Shown here piece after piece: positions 50,365 to 61,963 of a stretch of DNA of 64,000 nt. Under the pieces are notes generated by a model that had not been told where the DNA came from, searched no databases, and was given only the letters and a program-made list of their open reading frames with translations. The number at the start of each line of letters is the position of its first letter. Position 1 is the stretch's first letter. Origin of the DNA: an uncultured Sphingomonadaceae bacterium (GTDB lineage Bacteria > Pseudomonadota > Alphaproteobacteria > Sphingomonadales > Sphingomonadaceae); contig CAIQHF010000029.1 in NCBI GenBank assembly GCA_903871605.1, positions 155,495 to 219,494 on the forward strand. Direction: 5' to 3'. The position numbers and the translations under genes are program-made.

Positions 50365-50916
50365 TCAGGCGGCGCCGATCGGCGCCTTGCCGTGCTTCTT
50401 GCGATCGGCATCACGCACGCTGTTCTTCTTCGCCGCAGCCTTCTCGGCGGCGGTAACGATCTCGAACAGCTCGATGCTGCCGCCGGCGGCCTCGATCGCG
50501 GCCTTGGCCGCGGCGCTGGCGCCGGCGACCTTGAACGACAGCTTGGCCGAGAATTCGCCCTTGGCGAGGACGCGGACACCGTTCTTGCCGCCGCGGGCGA
50601 CGCCTGCGGCCTTGAGCGTCTCGTGATCGATCACGGCGCCGGCATCGAGCAGCTTGGCGTCGACCAGCTTCTGGATCTGGCCCAGGTTGATCTCGGCGAA
50701 GTCCTTGGCGAAGACATTGTTGAAGCCGCGCTTCGGGATCCGCATGTGGAGCGGCATCTGGCCGCCTTCGAAGCCCTTGATCGAGACGCCTTCGCGGCTC
50801 TTCTGGCCCTTCTGGCCGCGACCGGCGGTCTTGCCCTTGCCCGAGCCGATGCCGCGTCCGACGCGCATACGACCCTTGCGGGCGCCTTCATTGTCGCGGA
50901 TGTCGTTGAGTTTCAT
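50365..50916 (-). CDS. rplO: 50S ribosomal protein L15
   Basis: 183 aa, about 40 longer than E. coli L15. [20 protein letters not shown] and [39 protein letters not shown] are typical; the extra length is a Lys/Ala-rich C-terminus ([20 protein letters not shown]). The ATG at 50916 is used instead of one 9 bases upstream. Confidence 0.97.
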   Translation of the reverse strand: MKLNDIRDNEGARKGRMRVGRGIGSGKGKTAGRGQKGQKSREGVSIKGFEGGQMPLHMRIPKRGFNNVFAKDFAEINLGQIQKLVDAKLLDAGAVIDHETLKAAGVARGGKNGVRVLAKGEFSAKLSFKVAGASAAAKAAIEAAGGSIELFEIVTAAEKAAAKKNSVRDADRKKHGKAPIGAA

Positions 50917-51025
50917 GGTCTGCACTCGCTTTCGCTTTTGTCGCGCTGAATAAGAAGAGGGGCGCCCATAGCGCCCCTCCCCGATTTATTCCAGCCCCGA
51001 GAGGCCGGGGTATCGATCGAAGGCC

Positions 51026-51202
51026 TCAGCCCTCGACCTTCACCATGTGATGCACCTTGCGGATCATCCCGCGCACGGCAGGCGTATCCTCCAGCTCGCG
51101 GGTCTTGTGCATCTTGTTGAGCCCGAGACCGACGAGCGTCGCGCGCTGGTCCGCGGTGCGACGGATCGGCGATCCGGTCTGCGTTACCTTGATCGTTGCC
51201 AT
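51026..51202 (-). CDS. rpmD: 50S ribosomal protein L30
   Basis: 58 aa, read directly from the sequence: [20 protein letters not shown], then [20 protein letters not shown] and a [11 protein letters not shown] end. Normal length. Lies 5 bases after rpsE, in the standard rpsE-rpmD-rplO order. Confidence 0.97.
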   Translation of the reverse strand: MATIKVTQTGSPIRRTADQRATLVGLGLNKMHKTRELEDTPAVRGMIRKVHHMVKVEG

Positions 51203-51207
51203 GTCGA

Positions 51208-51948
51208 TTACTCCACGATCGCCGCAGCATCGGCTTCGGCGGCAACGCTGCCACCGCGGCCGAGCAGGTCGACGATCTTCTTGCCGCGGCGCGCCGCGAC
51301 CGACTTGGGGCTGGTCTGCTCGGTCAGCGCCTCGAAGGTCGCGCGGATCATGTTGTACGGGTTCGACGTACCGACCGACTTGGTGACCACGTCGTGGACG
51401 CCCAGGCTCTCGAAGATGGCGCGCATCGGGCCACCCGCGATGATCCCCGTGCCCTGCGGCGCGGTGCGGACGGTGACGCGGCCGGCACCGAAGTGACCGT
51501 TGCCGTCATGATGCAGCGTGCGGCCTTCCTTGAGCGGGACGCGGACCATCGCCTTCTTGGCAGCGGCGGTCGCCTTGGAGATGGCTTCCGGCACTTCGCG
51601 CGCCTTGCCATGACCGAAGCCGACGCGGCCCTTGCCGTCGCCGACGACGACGAGCGCTGCGAAGCCGAAGCGCTTGCCGCCCTTCACCGTCTTCGAGACG
51701 CGGTTGATGTGGACGAGCTTCTCGATCAGCTCTTCGCCGCCGTCCTCGCCATTGTTGCGGCGATCGTCGCGACGACCACGGTTGCCGTCACGGCCACGGC
51801 CGCCGGCATTGCGGTTGTCGCCACCGGGGCCACGACCACGGCCGCCACGCGGGCCGCGACCGTCACGCGGGGGCTGACCGTCGGGCGCGCCGCTGCCGGC
51901 GCTGACCGTGGGCTCTGCGCCCGGCGTGTTCTGGATTTCATCAGCCAT
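51208..51948 (-). CDS. rpsE: 30S ribosomal protein S5 with RGG-rich extension
   Basis: 246 aa against 167 in E. coli. The S5 core ([20 protein letters not shown], then [20 protein letters not shown]) starts near residue 75. The first 75 residues are almost all Gly, Arg, Asp and Asn ([20 protein letters not shown]), an RGG-like disordered tail. MADEIQ is the only plausible start, and no internal ATG lies near the core. It acts in decoding fidelity and mRNA unwinding at the entry channel. Confidence 0.96.
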   Translation of the reverse strand: MADEIQNTPGAEPTVSAGSGAPDGQPPRDGRGPRGGRGRGPGGDNRNAGGRGRDGNRGRRDDRRNNGEDGGEELIEKLVHINRVSKTVKGGKRFGFAALVVVGDGKGRVGFGHGKAREVPEAISKATAAAKKAMVRVPLKEGRTLHHDGNGHFGAGRVTVRTAPQGTGIIAGGPMRAIFESLGVHDVVTKSVGTSNPYNMIRATFEALTEQTSPKSVAARRGKKIVDLLGRGGSVAAEADAAAIVE

Positions 51949-51950
51949 CG

Positions 51951-52295
51951 TCAGAACTCCAGGCCACCCTCACGGGCGGCGTCTGCGAGCGCCTTGACGC
52001 GCCCATGGAAAAGGAAGCCGCCGCGATCGAACACGACAGACGAGACACCGGCGGCCTTGGCGCGCTCGGCGACGAGCTTGCCCACCTCGACGGCGGCGGC
52101 GATGCCGGCGCCCGAGGAATCGCTGCCCAGCGTCGAGGCGGCAGCGACCGTGTGGCCCTGCGCGTCGTCGATGACCTGCGCGTAGATGTGGCGGCCCGAG
52201 CGGTGGATCGACAGGCGCGGACGCCCGCCGCCCTTGGCGCGGAGCGCGGTGCGGACGCGCTGGCGGCGCTTGGCGAAGAGAGAGAGCTTGGCCAT
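51951..52295 (-). CDS. rplR: 50S ribosomal protein L18
   Basis: 114 aa. [20 protein letters not shown] and the end [27 protein letters not shown] are typical of the 5S rRNA-binding protein. The stop lies 2 bases before the rpsE start. Confidence 0.98.
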   Translation of the reverse strand: MAKLSLFAKRRQRVRTALRAKGGGRPRLSIHRSGRHIYAQVIDDAQGHTVAAASTLGSDSSGAGIAAAVEVGKLVAERAKAAGVSSVVFDRGGFLFHGRVKALADAAREGGLEF

Positions 52296-52296
52296 C

Positions 52297-52830
52297 TTAC
52301 TTCTTCTTCCCTTCCTTGCGGAAGATATACTCGCCGGCGTACTTGATGCCCTTGCCCTTATACGGCTCGGGCTTGCGCCAGCGACGGATCTCGGCGGCGA
52401 CCTGGCCGACCTGCTGCTTGTCGATGCCGGTGATGTTCACCGTCGTCGCGTCGGGCGTCTTGATCTCGATCCCATCGGGGATCGTGAAGTCGACGTCGTG
52501 CGAATAGCCGAGCTGCAGCTTCAGGTTCTTGCCCTGAACCGCGGCGCGATAGCCGACACCCGTGATCTGCAGCGTCTTGGTGAACCCCTCGGTCACGCCC
52601 GTGACGAGGTTCTGCACCATGGTGCGCTGCATGCCCCAGAAGGAGCGCGCGCGCTTGGTCTCGTTCGCCGGCTTGACGGTGACCGTCTCGCCTTCGACCG
52701 CATAGATCACGTCGCTGACCATATCGATCGTCAGCGTGCCCTTGGGCCCCTTCATCGACAGCACGCCGTCGGCGATGCTGGCGGTGACGCCTGCCGGTAC
52801 CTTGACCGGAACCTTACCGATGCGGCTCAT
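52297..52830 (-). CDS. rplF: 50S ribosomal protein L6
   Basis: 177 aa, full length. [20 protein letters not shown] start, [20 protein letters not shown] and the end [20 protein letters not shown]. Its ATG shares one base with the rpsH stop. Confidence 0.98.
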   Translation of the reverse strand: MSRIGKVPVKVPAGVTASIADGVLSMKGPKGTLTIDMVSDVIYAVEGETVTVKPANETKRARSFWGMQRTMVQNLVTGVTEGFTKTLQITGVGYRAAVQGKNLKLQLGYSHDVDFTIPDGIEIKTPDATTVNITGIDKQQVGQVAAEIRRWRKPEPYKGKGIKYAGEYIFRKEGKKK

Positions 52831-53225
52831 CAGAACACCTCTGCGAGGACTTCGCCGCCGACATTCTGCTCGCGCGCTTCCGCGTCGGACAGAACGCCCT
52901 TGGGCGTCGAGACGATGGTGATGCCCAGGCCGTTGCGCACGATCGGAAGCTCCTTCGAGCCCGAATAGACGCGGCGGCCGGGCTTCGACACGCGCGCGAC
53001 GTGCTGGATCGCGGGCTGGCCCTCGAAATATTTCAGCTCGATGCGCAGACCGGGATGCTCGTTGAGCACCTCGTCCGAATAGCCACGGATATAGCCCTCG
53101 CGCTGAAGCACGTCGAGAACGCGGGTCCGCAGCTTCGAGGCGGGCGAGAGGACCGAGTCCTTGCGCGCGCGCTGGCCGTTGCGGATGCGGGTGAGCAGAT
53201 CACCCAGCGGATCGTTGATCGCCAT
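52830..53225 (-). CDS. rpsH: 30S ribosomal protein S8
   Basis: 131 aa. [20 protein letters not shown] and the C-terminal [20 protein letters not shown] mark S8. In E. coli S8 represses the spc operon by binding near rplE; whether this happens here cannot be seen. Confidence 0.98.
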   Translation of the reverse strand: MAINDPLGDLLTRIRNGQRARKDSVLSPASKLRTRVLDVLQREGYIRGYSDEVLNEHPGLRIELKYFEGQPAIQHVARVSKPGRRVYSGSKELPIVRNGLGITIVSTPKGVLSDAEAREQNVGGEVLAEVF

Positions 53226-53234
53226 AGCTTGCCC

Positions 53235-53540
53235 TTACCAGCTCGACTTGGTCACGCCGGGGATCATCCCCTTATTGGCGAGGTCGCGCAGCATCACGCG
53301 TGCGAGACGGAACTTCCGATAATAGCCACGGGGACGCCCCGTCAGCTCGCACCGGTTGCGGATCCGCGTGGGATTCGCGTTGCGCGGCAACTCCGCCATC
53401 TTGAGGCGCGCCATCAGGCGCTCGCCCTCTTCGAGGCTTTCGTCGTTCGCGGTCGCCTTGAGCGCCGCATACTTGCCCGCATATTTCTTGACGAGCAGCT
53501 TGCGACGCTCGTTCTTGTTGATGGAACTCAGTTTCGCCAT
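53235..53540 (-). CDS. rpsN: 30S ribosomal protein S14, zinc-free form
   Basis: 101 aa, the long C-minus type without CxxC zinc motifs. [20 protein letters not shown] and the end [33 protein letters not shown] are diagnostic. Confidence 0.98.
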   Translation of the reverse strand: MAKLSSINKNERRKLLVKKYAGKYAALKATANDESLEEGERLMARLKMAELPRNANPTRIRNRCELTGRPRGYYRKFRLARVMLRDLANKGMIPGVTKSSW

Positions 53541-53561
53541 GACTTAAGTCCTCTTTCCCGC

Positions 53562-54146
53562 TTACGCCGCCTGCTTCTGTTCGGTGTTCTCTTCCTTGGG
53601 GAAGGGAAAGCCGAACAGGCGCAGCAGTTCGCGGGCCTCGTCGTCGGTGTTGGCGCTGGTCGTGACGATCACGTCCATGCCGCGGATGTGGTCGACCTGG
53701 TCGTAGCTGATCTCCGGGAAGATCAGCTGCTCCTTGAGGCCGGTCGCATAATTGCCGTTGCCGTCGAACGACTTGGGGTTGAGGCCCCGGAAATCGCGGA
53801 CGCGCGGGAGAGCGATCGTCACGAAGCGGTCGAGGAACTCGTACATGCGCTCGCGGCGCAGGGTGACCTTGCAACCGATCGGCATGCCCTCGCGCAGCTT
53901 GAACTGCGCGATCGACTTCTTCGCCTTGGTGATCACCGGCTTCTGGCCCGCGATCAGCTCCATTTCCTTGGCGGCCTGATCGACGCGCTTCTTGTCCTGG
54001 GTGGCGTCGCCGACACCCATGTTGATCACGATCTTCTCGATCTTGGGGACTTCCATCGCGTTCTTATAACCGAACTTCTCGGTCATCGCCGCGATGATGG
54101 TGTCCTCATAGACCTTCTGAAGACGAGCCTTGTAGGCATCAGCCAT
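53562..54146 (-). CDS. rplE: 50S ribosomal protein L5
   Basis: 194 aa. The start is ATG at 54146 ([20 protein letters not shown]), overlapping the end of rplX by 8 bases. [19 protein letters not shown] and [20 protein letters not shown] are L5 signatures. A basic/Gln tail of about 12 residues follows the usual end. Confidence 0.98.
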   Translation of the reverse strand: MADAYKARLQKVYEDTIIAAMTEKFGYKNAMEVPKIEKIVINMGVGDATQDKKRVDQAAKEMELIAGQKPVITKAKKSIAQFKLREGMPIGCKVTLRRERMYEFLDRFVTIALPRVRDFRGLNPKSFDGNGNYATGLKEQLIFPEISYDQVDHIRGMDVIVTTSANTDDEARELLRLFGFPFPKEENTEQKQAA

Positions 54147-54456
54147 CGATCTTCTCCCCGGTCTTGACGGCCACGCGGACCTTCTTACCGTCTTGCGTCT
54201 CGAACCGGACGCGGGTCGGCTTGCCGTCGGCGGTCGCGATCGCGACGTTCGAGACGTGCAGCGGCGCCTCGAAGCGATCGAGGCCACCCTGCGGGTTGGC
54301 CTGCGTCGCCTTGCGGTGCCGCGTGGCGATGTTGACGCCGGAGACGACGACCTTGGAGTCCTTGGGGAACGCCTTGGTGACTTCGCCGGTCTTGCCCTTG
54401 TCCTTGCCGGACAGGATGACGACCTTGTCGCCCTTCTTGATCTTCAGCGCGCTCAT
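54139..54456 (-). CDS. rplX: 50S ribosomal protein L24
   Basis: 105 aa. [20 protein letters not shown] is the KOW motif; [20 protein letters not shown] follows. ATG at 54456 with GAGG 7 bases upstream is preferred over the adjacent GTG. Its start shares a base with the rplN stop. Confidence 0.97.
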   Translation of the reverse strand: MSALKIKKGDKVVILSGKDKGKTGEVTKAFPKDSKVVVSGVNIATRHRKATQANPQGGLDRFEAPLHVSNVAIATADGKPTRVRFETQDGKKVRVAVKTGEKIDG

Positions 54457-54824
54457 CACAGCACCTCAGGAGCAAGCGAGATGATCTTCATGTGGTTGCG
54501 CGCACGAAGCTCGCGAACCACCGGCCCGAAGATACGGGTGCCGATCGGCTCCTCGTTCTTGTTGACCAGCACCGCGGCATTGCCGTCGAAGCGGATCGTC
54601 GAGCCATCGGCACGGTGGATGTCCTTGGCGGTACGGACGATGACGGCACGGTGCACGTCACCCTTCTTCACCTTGCCGCGCGGCGCGGCTTCCTTGATCG
54701 ACACCACGATGATGTCGCCGACCGTCGCGAACCGACGCTTCGAGCCGCCGAGCACCTTGATGCACTGGACGCGCTTGGCGCCCGAGTTGTCGGCGACGTC
54801 GAGGTTGGACTGCATCTGGATCAT
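54456..54824 (-). CDS. rplN: 50S ribosomal protein L14
   Basis: 122 aa, exact family length. [20 protein letters not shown] and [20 protein letters not shown] are universal L14 sequence. Confidence 0.98.
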   Translation of the reverse strand: MIQMQSNLDVADNSGAKRVQCIKVLGGSKRRFATVGDIIVVSIKEAAPRGKVKKGDVHRAVIVRTAKDIHRADGSTIRFDGNAAVLVNKNEEPIGTRIFGPVVRELRARNHMKIISLAPEVL

Positions 54825-54838
54825 AGTTCAGCCCTTCC

Positions 54839-55111
54839 TTATGCGTTGTCGGTGGGGATCGGGATGGCGATCTCGGCGCCGATGCGCCCGATTGCCTTCC
54901 AGGTCTTGAGCTTCGAGATCGGCGCGCACTCCTCGATGCGGACGGTCTCACCAGTGTGATACTCGTTCGCCTCGTCGTGGGCGTGATACTTCTTCGACCG
55001 CTTGATGATCTTCCCGTAGAGGGCGTGTTGGACACGACGCTCCACGGAGACGATCACGGTCTTGTCGGTCTTGTCGGAGACCACCGTTCCGGTCAGCACG
55101 CGCTTCGGCAT
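54839..55111 (-). CDS. rpsQ: 30S ribosomal protein S17
   Basis: 90 aa. [20 protein letters not shown] and the RNA-binding [20 protein letters not shown] are typical. A slightly extended C-terminus ([17 protein letters not shown]). Confidence 0.98.
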   Translation of the reverse strand: MPKRVLTGTVVSDKTDKTVIVSVERRVQHALYGKIIKRSKKYHAHDEANEYHTGETVRIEECAPISKLKTWKAIGRIGAEIAIPIPTDNA

Positions 55112-55124
55112 GGCTGGTTGCTCC

Positions 55125-55328
55125 TTACTTCGACGCCGAGGCGGCGCGAGCCGTCTGGGCGGTCTTGATGCGCGCGATGGTCCGACGGACCTCGCGCACG
55201 CGGCTGGGCTTCTCGAGCTGGCCGGTGGCCGACTGGAAGCGCAGGTTGAACTGCTCGCGCTTGAGCTCGGAGAGCTGCGTCGAGAGCTGGTCGTCGGTCG
55301 CGACCTTGATGTCGTCTTGCTTCGCCAT
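55125..55328 (-). CDS. rpmC: 50S ribosomal protein L29
   Basis: 67 aa. [20 protein letters not shown] and [20 protein letters not shown] give the two-helix L29 pattern. Ends 3 bases before nothing but the rpsQ leader; rplP lies 3 bases upstream. Confidence 0.97.
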   Translation of the reverse strand: MAKQDDIKVATDDQLSTQLSELKREQFNLRFQSATGQLEKPSRVREVRRTIARIKTAQTARAASASK

Positions 55329-55331
55329 GGC

Positions 55332-55769
55332 TTAGACCTCCGAGATCAGGTGGCTGAAGTCGCCGAGGCGGGCGACGACCTTGGTCTTGATCGGCAGCTT
55401 CTCGGCCGCGCGGCTGAACGCCTCCGCGGCGAGCGGGCCTGCGACGCCCTCGAGCTCGAAGATGATCCGGCCGGGCTTGACGCGCGCGGCCCAGAACTCC
55501 GGCGAACCCTTGCCCGAGCCCATGCGGACTTCGGCGGGCTTCGACGACACCGGCACGTCCGGGAAGATCCGGATGTGGAGGCGGCCCTGGCGCTTGATGT
55601 GGCGCGTGATCGCGCGGCGAGCCGCCTCGATCTGGCGAGCCGTGATACGATCGGGCTCCATGGCCTTGAGGCCATAGCTACCCTGGTTGAGCAACGTTCC
55701 GCTCTTGGCATCGCCATGGATGCGGCCCTTGAAGGCCTTGCGGAACTTGGTGCGCTTCGGTTGCAGCAT
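55332..55769 (-). CDS. rplP: 50S ribosomal protein L16
   Basis: 145 aa. [20 protein letters not shown] start, FGLKAM-type stretch [20 protein letters not shown] and [20 protein letters not shown]. Contacts the A-site tRNA. Confidence 0.98.
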   Translation of the reverse strand: MLQPKRTKFRKAFKGRIHGDAKSGTLLNQGSYGLKAMEPDRITARQIEAARRAITRHIKRQGRLHIRIFPDVPVSSKPAEVRMGSGKGSPEFWAARVKPGRIIFELEGVAGPLAAEAFSRAAEKLPIKTKVVARLGDFSHLISEV

Positions 55770-55831
55770 GTCTTACTTACCTTCTGACACCGTGACGACG
55801 GTCGATCAGGCAGCTGATGGGGAAATCCCGA

Positions 55832-56527
55832 TCAGCGCGCTGGCCGAACTCCGGACGTTTGAGCTTCCATCATCAGACGATCCTGCGCGAGCGGATCATG
55901 GCCGAGGATCTCACCCTTGAAGATCCAGACCTTGATCCCGCACACGCCGTAGGCGGTGTGCGCTTCGGCGTCGGCATAATCGATATTCGCGCGCAGCGTG
56001 TGCAGCGGCACCCGGCCCTCGCGATACCATTCGGTCCGCGCGATCTCGGCGCCGCCGAGACGGCCCGAGCAGGTGATCCGGATGCCTTCGGCACCCAGAC
56101 GCAGCGCGGACTGCACGGCGCGCTTCATCGCGCGACGGAACGCCACGCGGCGCTCGAGCTGGTCAGCGATCGACTGCGCGACGAGCTTGCTGTCGATCTC
56201 CGGCTTGCGGATCTCGACGATGTTCAGGCTGACGTCAGCGCTGGTCATCTTGCCGATCGTGCGGCGGAGCTTCTCGATGTCCGCACCCTTCTTGCCGATG
56301 ATCACGCCGGGGCGTGCAGCATAGACCGAGATGCGGGCGAGCTTGGCGGGGCGCTCGATCACGACCTTCGAGATCGCGGCCTGCGGCAGCGACTTGAAGA
56401 TGAACTGGCGGATGCGGAGATCCTCGAGCAGCATCTTCCCGTAGTTCTGGCCCTCGGCGTACCAACGGCTGTCCCACGTCCGGTTGATCTGCAGGCGCAT
56501 GCCGATCGGATTGGATTTATGACCCAT
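55832..56527 (-). CDS. rpsC: 30S ribosomal protein S3
   Basis: 231 aa. [20 protein letters not shown] start; KH-type loop [20 protein letters not shown]-terminal [20 protein letters not shown]. Its ATG shares a base with the rplV stop. A 62-base gap with no feature separates it from rplP. Confidence 0.98.
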   Translation of the reverse strand: MGHKSNPIGMRLQINRTWDSRWYAEGQNYGKMLLEDLRIRQFIFKSLPQAAISKVVIERPAKLARISVYAARPGVIIGKKGADIEKLRRTIGKMTSADVSLNIVEIRKPEIDSKLVAQSIADQLERRVAFRRAMKRAVQSALRLGAEGIRITCSGRLGGAEIARTEWYREGRVPLHTLRANIDYADAEAHTAYGVCGIKVWIFKGEILGHDPLAQDRLMMEAQTSGVRPAR

Positions 56528-56904
56528 TATTCGGCCTCCTGCTCGCGGACGACGATGCGCAGCCGCGAGAACGGCTTGACGATGCGGGCGCTGCGGCCAC
56601 GCGCACGGGTGGCGAAGCGCTTCATGACGAGGCCCTTGCCGACCGAGGCTTCCTTCACGACCAGCGCGTCGACATCCAGATTATGGTTGTTCTCGGCATT
56701 GGCGATCGCGGAGGCGAGGCACTTGCGCACATCGACGGCCATCGCCTTGGTCGAGAACTGCAGGATGTTGAGCGCGTCGCCGGCCGGCTTGTTGCGGATC
56801 AGCGCCGCGACAAGGTTCAGCTTCTGCGGCGAGCCGCGGACGGAGGTAGCAAGCGCGAGCGCTTCCTTCTCGCCGACCTTGCGGGGGGATTTCGGCTTGG
56901 ACAT
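56527..56904 (-). CDS. rplV: 50S ribosomal protein L22
   Basis: 125 aa. [20 protein letters not shown] and the tunnel-lining hairpin region [20 protein letters not shown] are clear. Overlaps rpsS and rpsC by one base each. Confidence 0.98.
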   Translation of the reverse strand: MSKPKSPRKVGEKEALALATSVRGSPQKLNLVAALIRNKPAGDALNILQFSTKAMAVDVRKCLASAIANAENNHNLDVDALVVKEASVGKGLVMKRFATRARGRSARIVKPFSRLRIVVREQEAE

Positions 56905-57179
56905 CAGCGCTTGCCCTTCTTGTCCGCGGCGTGGCCGGGGAAGAAGCGCGTCGGCGCGAATTCACCCAGCTTGTGCCCGACCATCTCTTCGTTGACCGAT
57001 ACCGGCACGAACTTGCGACCATTGTAGACGCTGAACGTGAGGCCGACGAAATCCGGGAGGATCGTCGAACGACGCGACCAGGTTTTGATAGGGGTGCGCG
57101 TCGACGCTTCCTGAGCGGTCTGCGCCTTCTTCAGAAGGTGCAGGTCGACGAACGGACCTTTCCAGACGGAACGAGCCAT
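56904..57179 (-). CDS. rpsS: 30S ribosomal protein S19
   Basis: 91 aa. [40 protein letters not shown] and [20 protein letters not shown] are invariant S19 segments. Confidence 0.98.
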   Translation of the reverse strand: MARSVWKGPFVDLHLLKKAQTAQEASTRTPIKTWSRRSTILPDFVGLTFSVYNGRKFVPVSVNEEMVGHKLGEFAPTRFFPGHAADKKGKR

Positions 57180-57181
57180 CG

Positions 57182-58018
57182 TTACCTCTTCTTCTTGGCG
57201 TGACGCGACCGGATGATCATCTTGTCGGTCGACTTATTGTGACGGGTCTTGGCACCCTTGGTCGGCTTGCCCCAGGGGGTAACCGGATGACGGCCGCCCG
57301 AGGTCCGGCCTTCGCCACCGCCGTGCGGATGGTCGACCGGGTTCTTGGCGACACCGCGGGTGAGCGGGCGATGCCCGAGCCAGCGGTTGCGGCCGGCCTT
57401 GGCGAGGTTGGTGTTGGCGTTGTCGGGGTTCGACACCGCGCCGACCGTGCACATGCAGTCCGCACGGATGAAACGCTGCTCGCCCGAGTTGAGGCGGACG
57501 ATCACCATGCCGCGATCGCGACCCACGACCTGCACATAGGTGCCGGCGGCGCGAGCGATCTGGCCGCCCTTGCCAGGCTTCATCTCGACATTGTGGACGA
57601 TCGTGCCGACCGGGGTCTGGCCGATTTCCATCGCGTTGCCCGGCTTCACGTCGGTCTTCTTGCCCGAGACGATGCTGTCACCGGGGGCAAGACGCTGCGG
57701 CGCCAGGATATAGGCGAGCTCGCCGTCGGGATACTTCACCAGCGCGATGAAGGCCGAACGGTTGGGATCATACTCGAGACGCTCGACGGTCGCCGGCTGG
57801 TCCCACTTGCGACGCTTGAAGTCGACATAGCGGTACTTCTGCTTGTGGCCACCCGCGATGCCGCGCGCGGTGGCGTGGCCCATGTTGTTGCGACCACCGG
57901 ACTTGCGCAGGCCTTCGACCAGCGCCTTGACCGGCTTGCCCTTCCACAGCGACGAGCGATCGACCAGGATGAGGCCGCGGCGCGCCGGGGAAGTCGGGTT
58001 GTAATGCTTGAGTGCCAT
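57182..58018 (-). CDS. rplB: 50S ribosomal protein L2
   Basis: 278 aa. Start [20 protein letters not shown] at 58018. [20 protein letters not shown] and the essential [20 protein letters not shown] loop with the conserved His are present. Confidence 0.98.
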   Translation of the reverse strand: MALKHYNPTSPARRGLILVDRSSLWKGKPVKALVEGLRKSGGRNNMGHATARGIAGGHKQKYRYVDFKRRKWDQPATVERLEYDPNRSAFIALVKYPDGELAYILAPQRLAPGDSIVSGKKTDVKPGNAMEIGQTPVGTIVHNVEMKPGKGGQIARAAGTYVQVVGRDRGMVIVRLNSGEQRFIRADCMCTVGAVSNPDNANTNLAKAGRNRWLGHRPLTRGVAKNPVDHPHGGGEGRTSGGRHPVTPWGKPTKGAKTRHNKSTDKMIIRSRHAKKKR

Positions 58019-58023
58019 CGCTC

Positions 58024-58341
58024 TCAGATCCCCGTCGTGACGTCGATGGACTGGCCGTCGGCCAGCGTCACGATCGCCTTCTTCATGTCGGAGCGCGTGT
58101 AAGGCGCGCCCTTCCACTTCTTGGTCTTGCCCTTGACGACCATCGTGTTGACGCCCGTCACCGTGACGTTGAACAGCGCCTCGACGGCCGCCTTGATCTC
58201 AGGCTTGGTCGCGTCGCCCGCCACCTTGAAGACGACCGCGTTGTGCTCGGAGAGCAAGGTCGACTTCTCGGTGATGTGCGGGCCGACGATCACGTCATAA
58301 TGACGGATGTCGATCGCCGCATTGTCCTGCTTCTTAGCCAT
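58024..58341 (-). CDS. rplW: 50S ribosomal protein L23
   Basis: 105 aa. [20 protein letters not shown] and [20 protein letters not shown] mark L23, the tunnel-exit protein that docks SRP and trigger factor. Overlaps rplD by 8 bases. Confidence 0.98.
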   Translation of the reverse strand: MAKKQDNAAIDIRHYDVIVGPHITEKSTLLSEHNAVVFKVAGDATKPEIKAAVEALFNVTVTGVNTMVVKGKTKKWKGAPYTRSDMKKAIVTLADGQSIDVTTGI

Positions 58342-58960
58342 GGAAGCGCGCCTCCAGCTTTTCGACCGCGGCGCGCGTCAGCACGAGCGTGTCATGGTTC
58401 AGGATGTCGTACACATTGGCGCCGACTGCGGGCATCAGGTTGATGCCGCGAATGTTCGACGACGCGTGCGCGAACGAGACGTTGAGCGCCTCGCCGTCGA
58501 TGACCAGCGCCTTCTTGCCGAAGCCGAGCGCCTCGAGCTGGCCGACGAGCGCCTTGGTCTTGCCATCGGCGACGTCGAGCGCCTCGACGACGATCAGCGA
58601 GCCGTCCTTGGCCTTCGCCGAGAGCGCCATCTTCAGGCCCATGGCGCGAACCTTCTTGTTCAGGCCGGGATTGAAGTCGCGCAAGCGTGCGCCGTGCGCC
58701 TTGCCGCCGCCGATGAAGATCGGGGCTGCACGATCGCCGTGACGTGCGGTACCGCCGCCCTTCTGGTTGCCCAGACGCTTGCCGGTGCGCGCCACGTCCG
58801 ACCGCTCGCGCGTGGCGCGGGCGGTGCCGCGACGCTTCTCGAGCTGCCAGGTGACGACGCGGTGAAGGATGTCGGCGCGCGGCTCAACGCCGAACACCGC
58901 ATCGTTGAGCTCGATATCGCCAGCCGAGCTGGCATCGAGCTTCTTGACCTCGATCTTCAT
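58334..58960 (-). CDS. rplD: 50S ribosomal protein L4
   Basis: 208 aa. [20 protein letters not shown] is the tunnel loop; [20 protein letters not shown] follows. In E. coli L4 also regulates its own S10 operon through the mRNA leader; here a structured leader precedes rplC rather than rpsJ. Confidence 0.98.
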   Translation of the reverse strand: MKIEVKKLDASSAGDIELNDAVFGVEPRADILHRVVTWQLEKRRGTARATRERSDVARTGKRLGNQKGGGTARHGDRAAPIFIGGGKAHGARLRDFNPGLNKKVRAMGLKMALSAKAKDGSLIVVEALDVADGKTKALVGQLEALGFGKKALVIDGEALNVSFAHASSNIRGINLMPAVGANVYDILNHDTLVLTRAAVEKLEARFHG

Positions 58961-58962
58961 GC

Positions 58963-59841
58963 TCAGGCCTCCTTGCCGGTATCGTCGGTGCCGATCTGAT
59001 CGGCAGCGTCGGGCGCAACCGCATCGGGATCGGCCATGCCGGCACCGTGCGCGTCGGCAGCGGCAACGCCGGCTGCGACTTCGTCCGCACCGGGCAGCGC
59101 CGGGATCTCGTGGACCGCCGCGTCATCGACGAGGCCGGCGGGCGCATGCTCCACGACGGGCGCCTTGCGATCCAGCAGCGCGGCCGGGAACGGCACGCCC
59201 TCGGGCAGCGCTTCCTTGACGGCGTCCTTGACGAACAGCCAGCCACCCTTCGAGCCGGGCACCGAGCCCTTGACGAACAGCAGGCCGCGAGCGGCGTCCG
59301 TGCGGACGATCTCGAGGTTCTGCTGGGTGCGGTAACGGTCACCCATGTGGCCGGCCATCTTCTTGTTCTTGAAGACCTTGCCCGGATCCTGGCGCTGACC
59401 GGTCGAACCATGCGAACGGTGCGAGACCGAGACGCCGTGGGTCGCGCGCAGACCGCCGAAGTTCCAGCGCTTCATCGCGCCGGCGAAACCCTTGCCCTGG
59501 GTGCGGCCCTGAATGTCGACGAACTGGCCGGCGACATAATGATCGGCCGAGAGTTCGGCGCCGACGTCGAGGAGATTGTCCTCGGTCACGCGGAACTCGT
59601 GGACGACCGCCTTGGGCTCGACCTCGGCCTTGCCGAAGTGGCCACGCTCGGGCTTGCTCAGATTCTTCGCCTTGGCGCTGCCCGCGCCAAGCTGGACGGC
59701 CGTATAGCCGTCACGATCCGCCTCGCGGCGGGAAATAACCTGGAGACCATCAAGCTGCAGCACGGTGACGGGCACATGGCGCCCATCCTCCTGAAACAGC
59801 CGGGTCATCCCCATTTTCTTCGCGATCACGCCAGTGCGCAT
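58963..59841 (-). CDS. rplC: 50S ribosomal protein L3 with long C-terminal extension
   Basis: 292 aa against 209 in E. coli. Start [20 protein letters not shown] at 59841 with GAGGAG upstream. The core is complete, including [20 protein letters not shown] whose Gln150 is the PrmB methylation site in other bacteria. From about residue 213 an Ala/Asp/Pro-rich acidic tail of about 80 residues follows ([20 protein letters not shown]), with no counterpart in the usual fold. Confidence 0.96.
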   Translation of the reverse strand: MRTGVIAKKMGMTRLFQEDGRHVPVTVLQLDGLQVISRREADRDGYTAVQLGAGSAKAKNLSKPERGHFGKAEVEPKAVVHEFRVTEDNLLDVGAELSADHYVAGQFVDIQGRTQGKGFAGAMKRWNFGGLRATHGVSVSHRSHGSTGQRQDPGKVFKNKKMAGHMGDRYRTQQNLEIVRTDAARGLLFVKGSVPGSKGGWLFVKDAVKEALPEGVPFPAALLDRKAPVVEHAPAGLVDDAAVHEIPALPGADEVAAGVAAADAHGAGMADPDAVAPDAADQIGTDDTGKEA

Positions 59842-59892
59842 GACCAACTCCTCAAACAGAGGCTCCCCAGGATGCCGGGGAGCGTGCCAACG

Positions 59893-59919
59893 AAAAAGGC
59901 CCTCCGTCTCCGGAAGACC
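59893..59919 (-). terminator. Intrinsic terminator or attenuator upstream of rplC
   Basis: On the minus strand GGTCTTCCG and CGGAGGGCC pair over 9 bp (with G-U pairs) around GAGA, followed directly by TTTTTCG. It lies about 50 bases before the rplC start, inside the structured leader, so it probably acts as an attenuator for the S10 genes. Confidence 0.75.
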
Positions 59920-60163
59920 TCCAGCCCATGTCGAATGCCCCCGCCCGGGCTCGGTTTTTCGCATCGCTGCGAAAGGCGGGGACCAGGACAACGGCACCCC
60001 GGAGAACCGGGGGGATACGCCGTTCGGTATCCCTTAGTTTTCTCGTTCGTCTCTACCGGCTAGCCGGGAAACCAACACCGCGCCGGACGATTCGTCCGCT
60101 GCGGAGACGGGCCTATACGGGTGATCGCCCGTTGGCGCAACACCTGTGTCGGGCATTTCCGTT

Positions 60164-60234
60164 CCCCGGCAAATGCCGGGGCCCAGAGCTGCAAACGCAG
60201 CGCCCGTGGCCCTGGACCCCGGCGTTCGCCGGGG
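60164..60234. repeat. Paired-hairpin repeat downstream of rpsJ (type C)
   Basis: CCCCGGC-aaat-GCCGGGG (60164-60181) and CCCCGGC-gttc-GCCGGGG (60217-60234), joined by GGGGCCCAG, a variable centre and CCTGGA, ending GGGGAAC. Same plan as the element at 16605-16664 but with compensatory changes in both stems. Confidence 0.72.
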
Positions 60235-60245
60235 AACAGGAAGCG

Positions 60246-60557
60246 TCAGGCCAGCTTGATCTCGACCGCGACGCCGGCCGCGAGGTCGAGCTTCATCAGC
60301 GCATCGACGGTCTGCGGGGTCGGCTGCACGATATCCAGGAGGCGCTTGTAGGTGCGCACCTCGAACTGCTCGCGCGACTTCTTGTCGATGTGCGGGCCAC
60401 GGTTGACCGTGAACTTGTCGATGTGCGTGGGCAGCGGAATCGGACCGCGGATGAGAGCGCCGGTGCGGCGCGCGGTGTCGGCGATCTCGCCGGTCGCCTG
60501 ATCGAGCACCCGATGGTCGAAACCCTTGAGGCGAATGCGAATATTCTGCGTGTCCAT
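60246..60557 (-). CDS. rpsJ: 30S ribosomal protein S10
   Basis: 103 aa. Start [20 protein letters not shown] at 60557; [20 protein letters not shown] and [20 protein letters not shown] follow. Also the antitermination factor NusE. It sits alone between the tuf terminator and the rplC leader, so it needs a promoter in the 120 bases upstream. Confidence 0.98.
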   Translation of the reverse strand: MDTQNIRIRLKGFDHRVLDQATGEIADTARRTGALIRGPIPLPTHIDKFTVNRGPHIDKKSREQFEVRTYKRLLDIVQPTPQTVDALMKLDLAAGVAVEIKLA

Positions 60558-60622
60558 GTCCACCACCGATATGAAAGAGCCAACCCCTGCCCTCTCCACC
60601 AGCGGATCGGGCGTTACACGGG

Positions 60623-60665
60623 GCAAAAGGAAACCGCCCGGCCTCCGATGAGGGAAGCCGGGCGG
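60623..60665 (-). terminator. Intrinsic terminator after tuf
   Basis: On the minus strand CCGCCCGGC and GCCGGGCGG pair over 9 bp (60634-60642 and 60657-60665), followed by TTTCCTTTTGC. It lies just past the tuf stop and separates the str block from rpsJ. Confidence 0.82.
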
Positions 60666-60680
60666 CTTGGAAGCGTATTC

Positions 60681-61871
<1,191 letters not shown>

Positions 61872-61963
61872 TTTGTCCTACCTTCTTTCGAATCTTCGTG
61901 CGGGCGCAACCGCCGTTGAAGCGGCGCCCCATAACCAATGTTTCTGGGTTAGGCTAGCCCCGG

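Larger units (their letters stand above)
59842..60245 (-). ncRNA. Structured leader between rpsJ and rplC
   Basis: 404 bases without a gene. Reading on the minus strand towards rplC: a paired-hairpin repeat (60164-60234), then GGGATAC/GTATCCC, CCCCGG-ttct-CCGGGG, an outer CCCCGCC/GGCGGGG stem enclosing TTTCGCA-gcga-TGCGAAA with a GNRA loop (59957-59974), a terminator stem with T5, and GCTCCCC/GGGGAGC just before the rplC ribosome site. Such packing suggests a regulatory leader; the ligand or protein is unknown. Confidence 0.55.
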
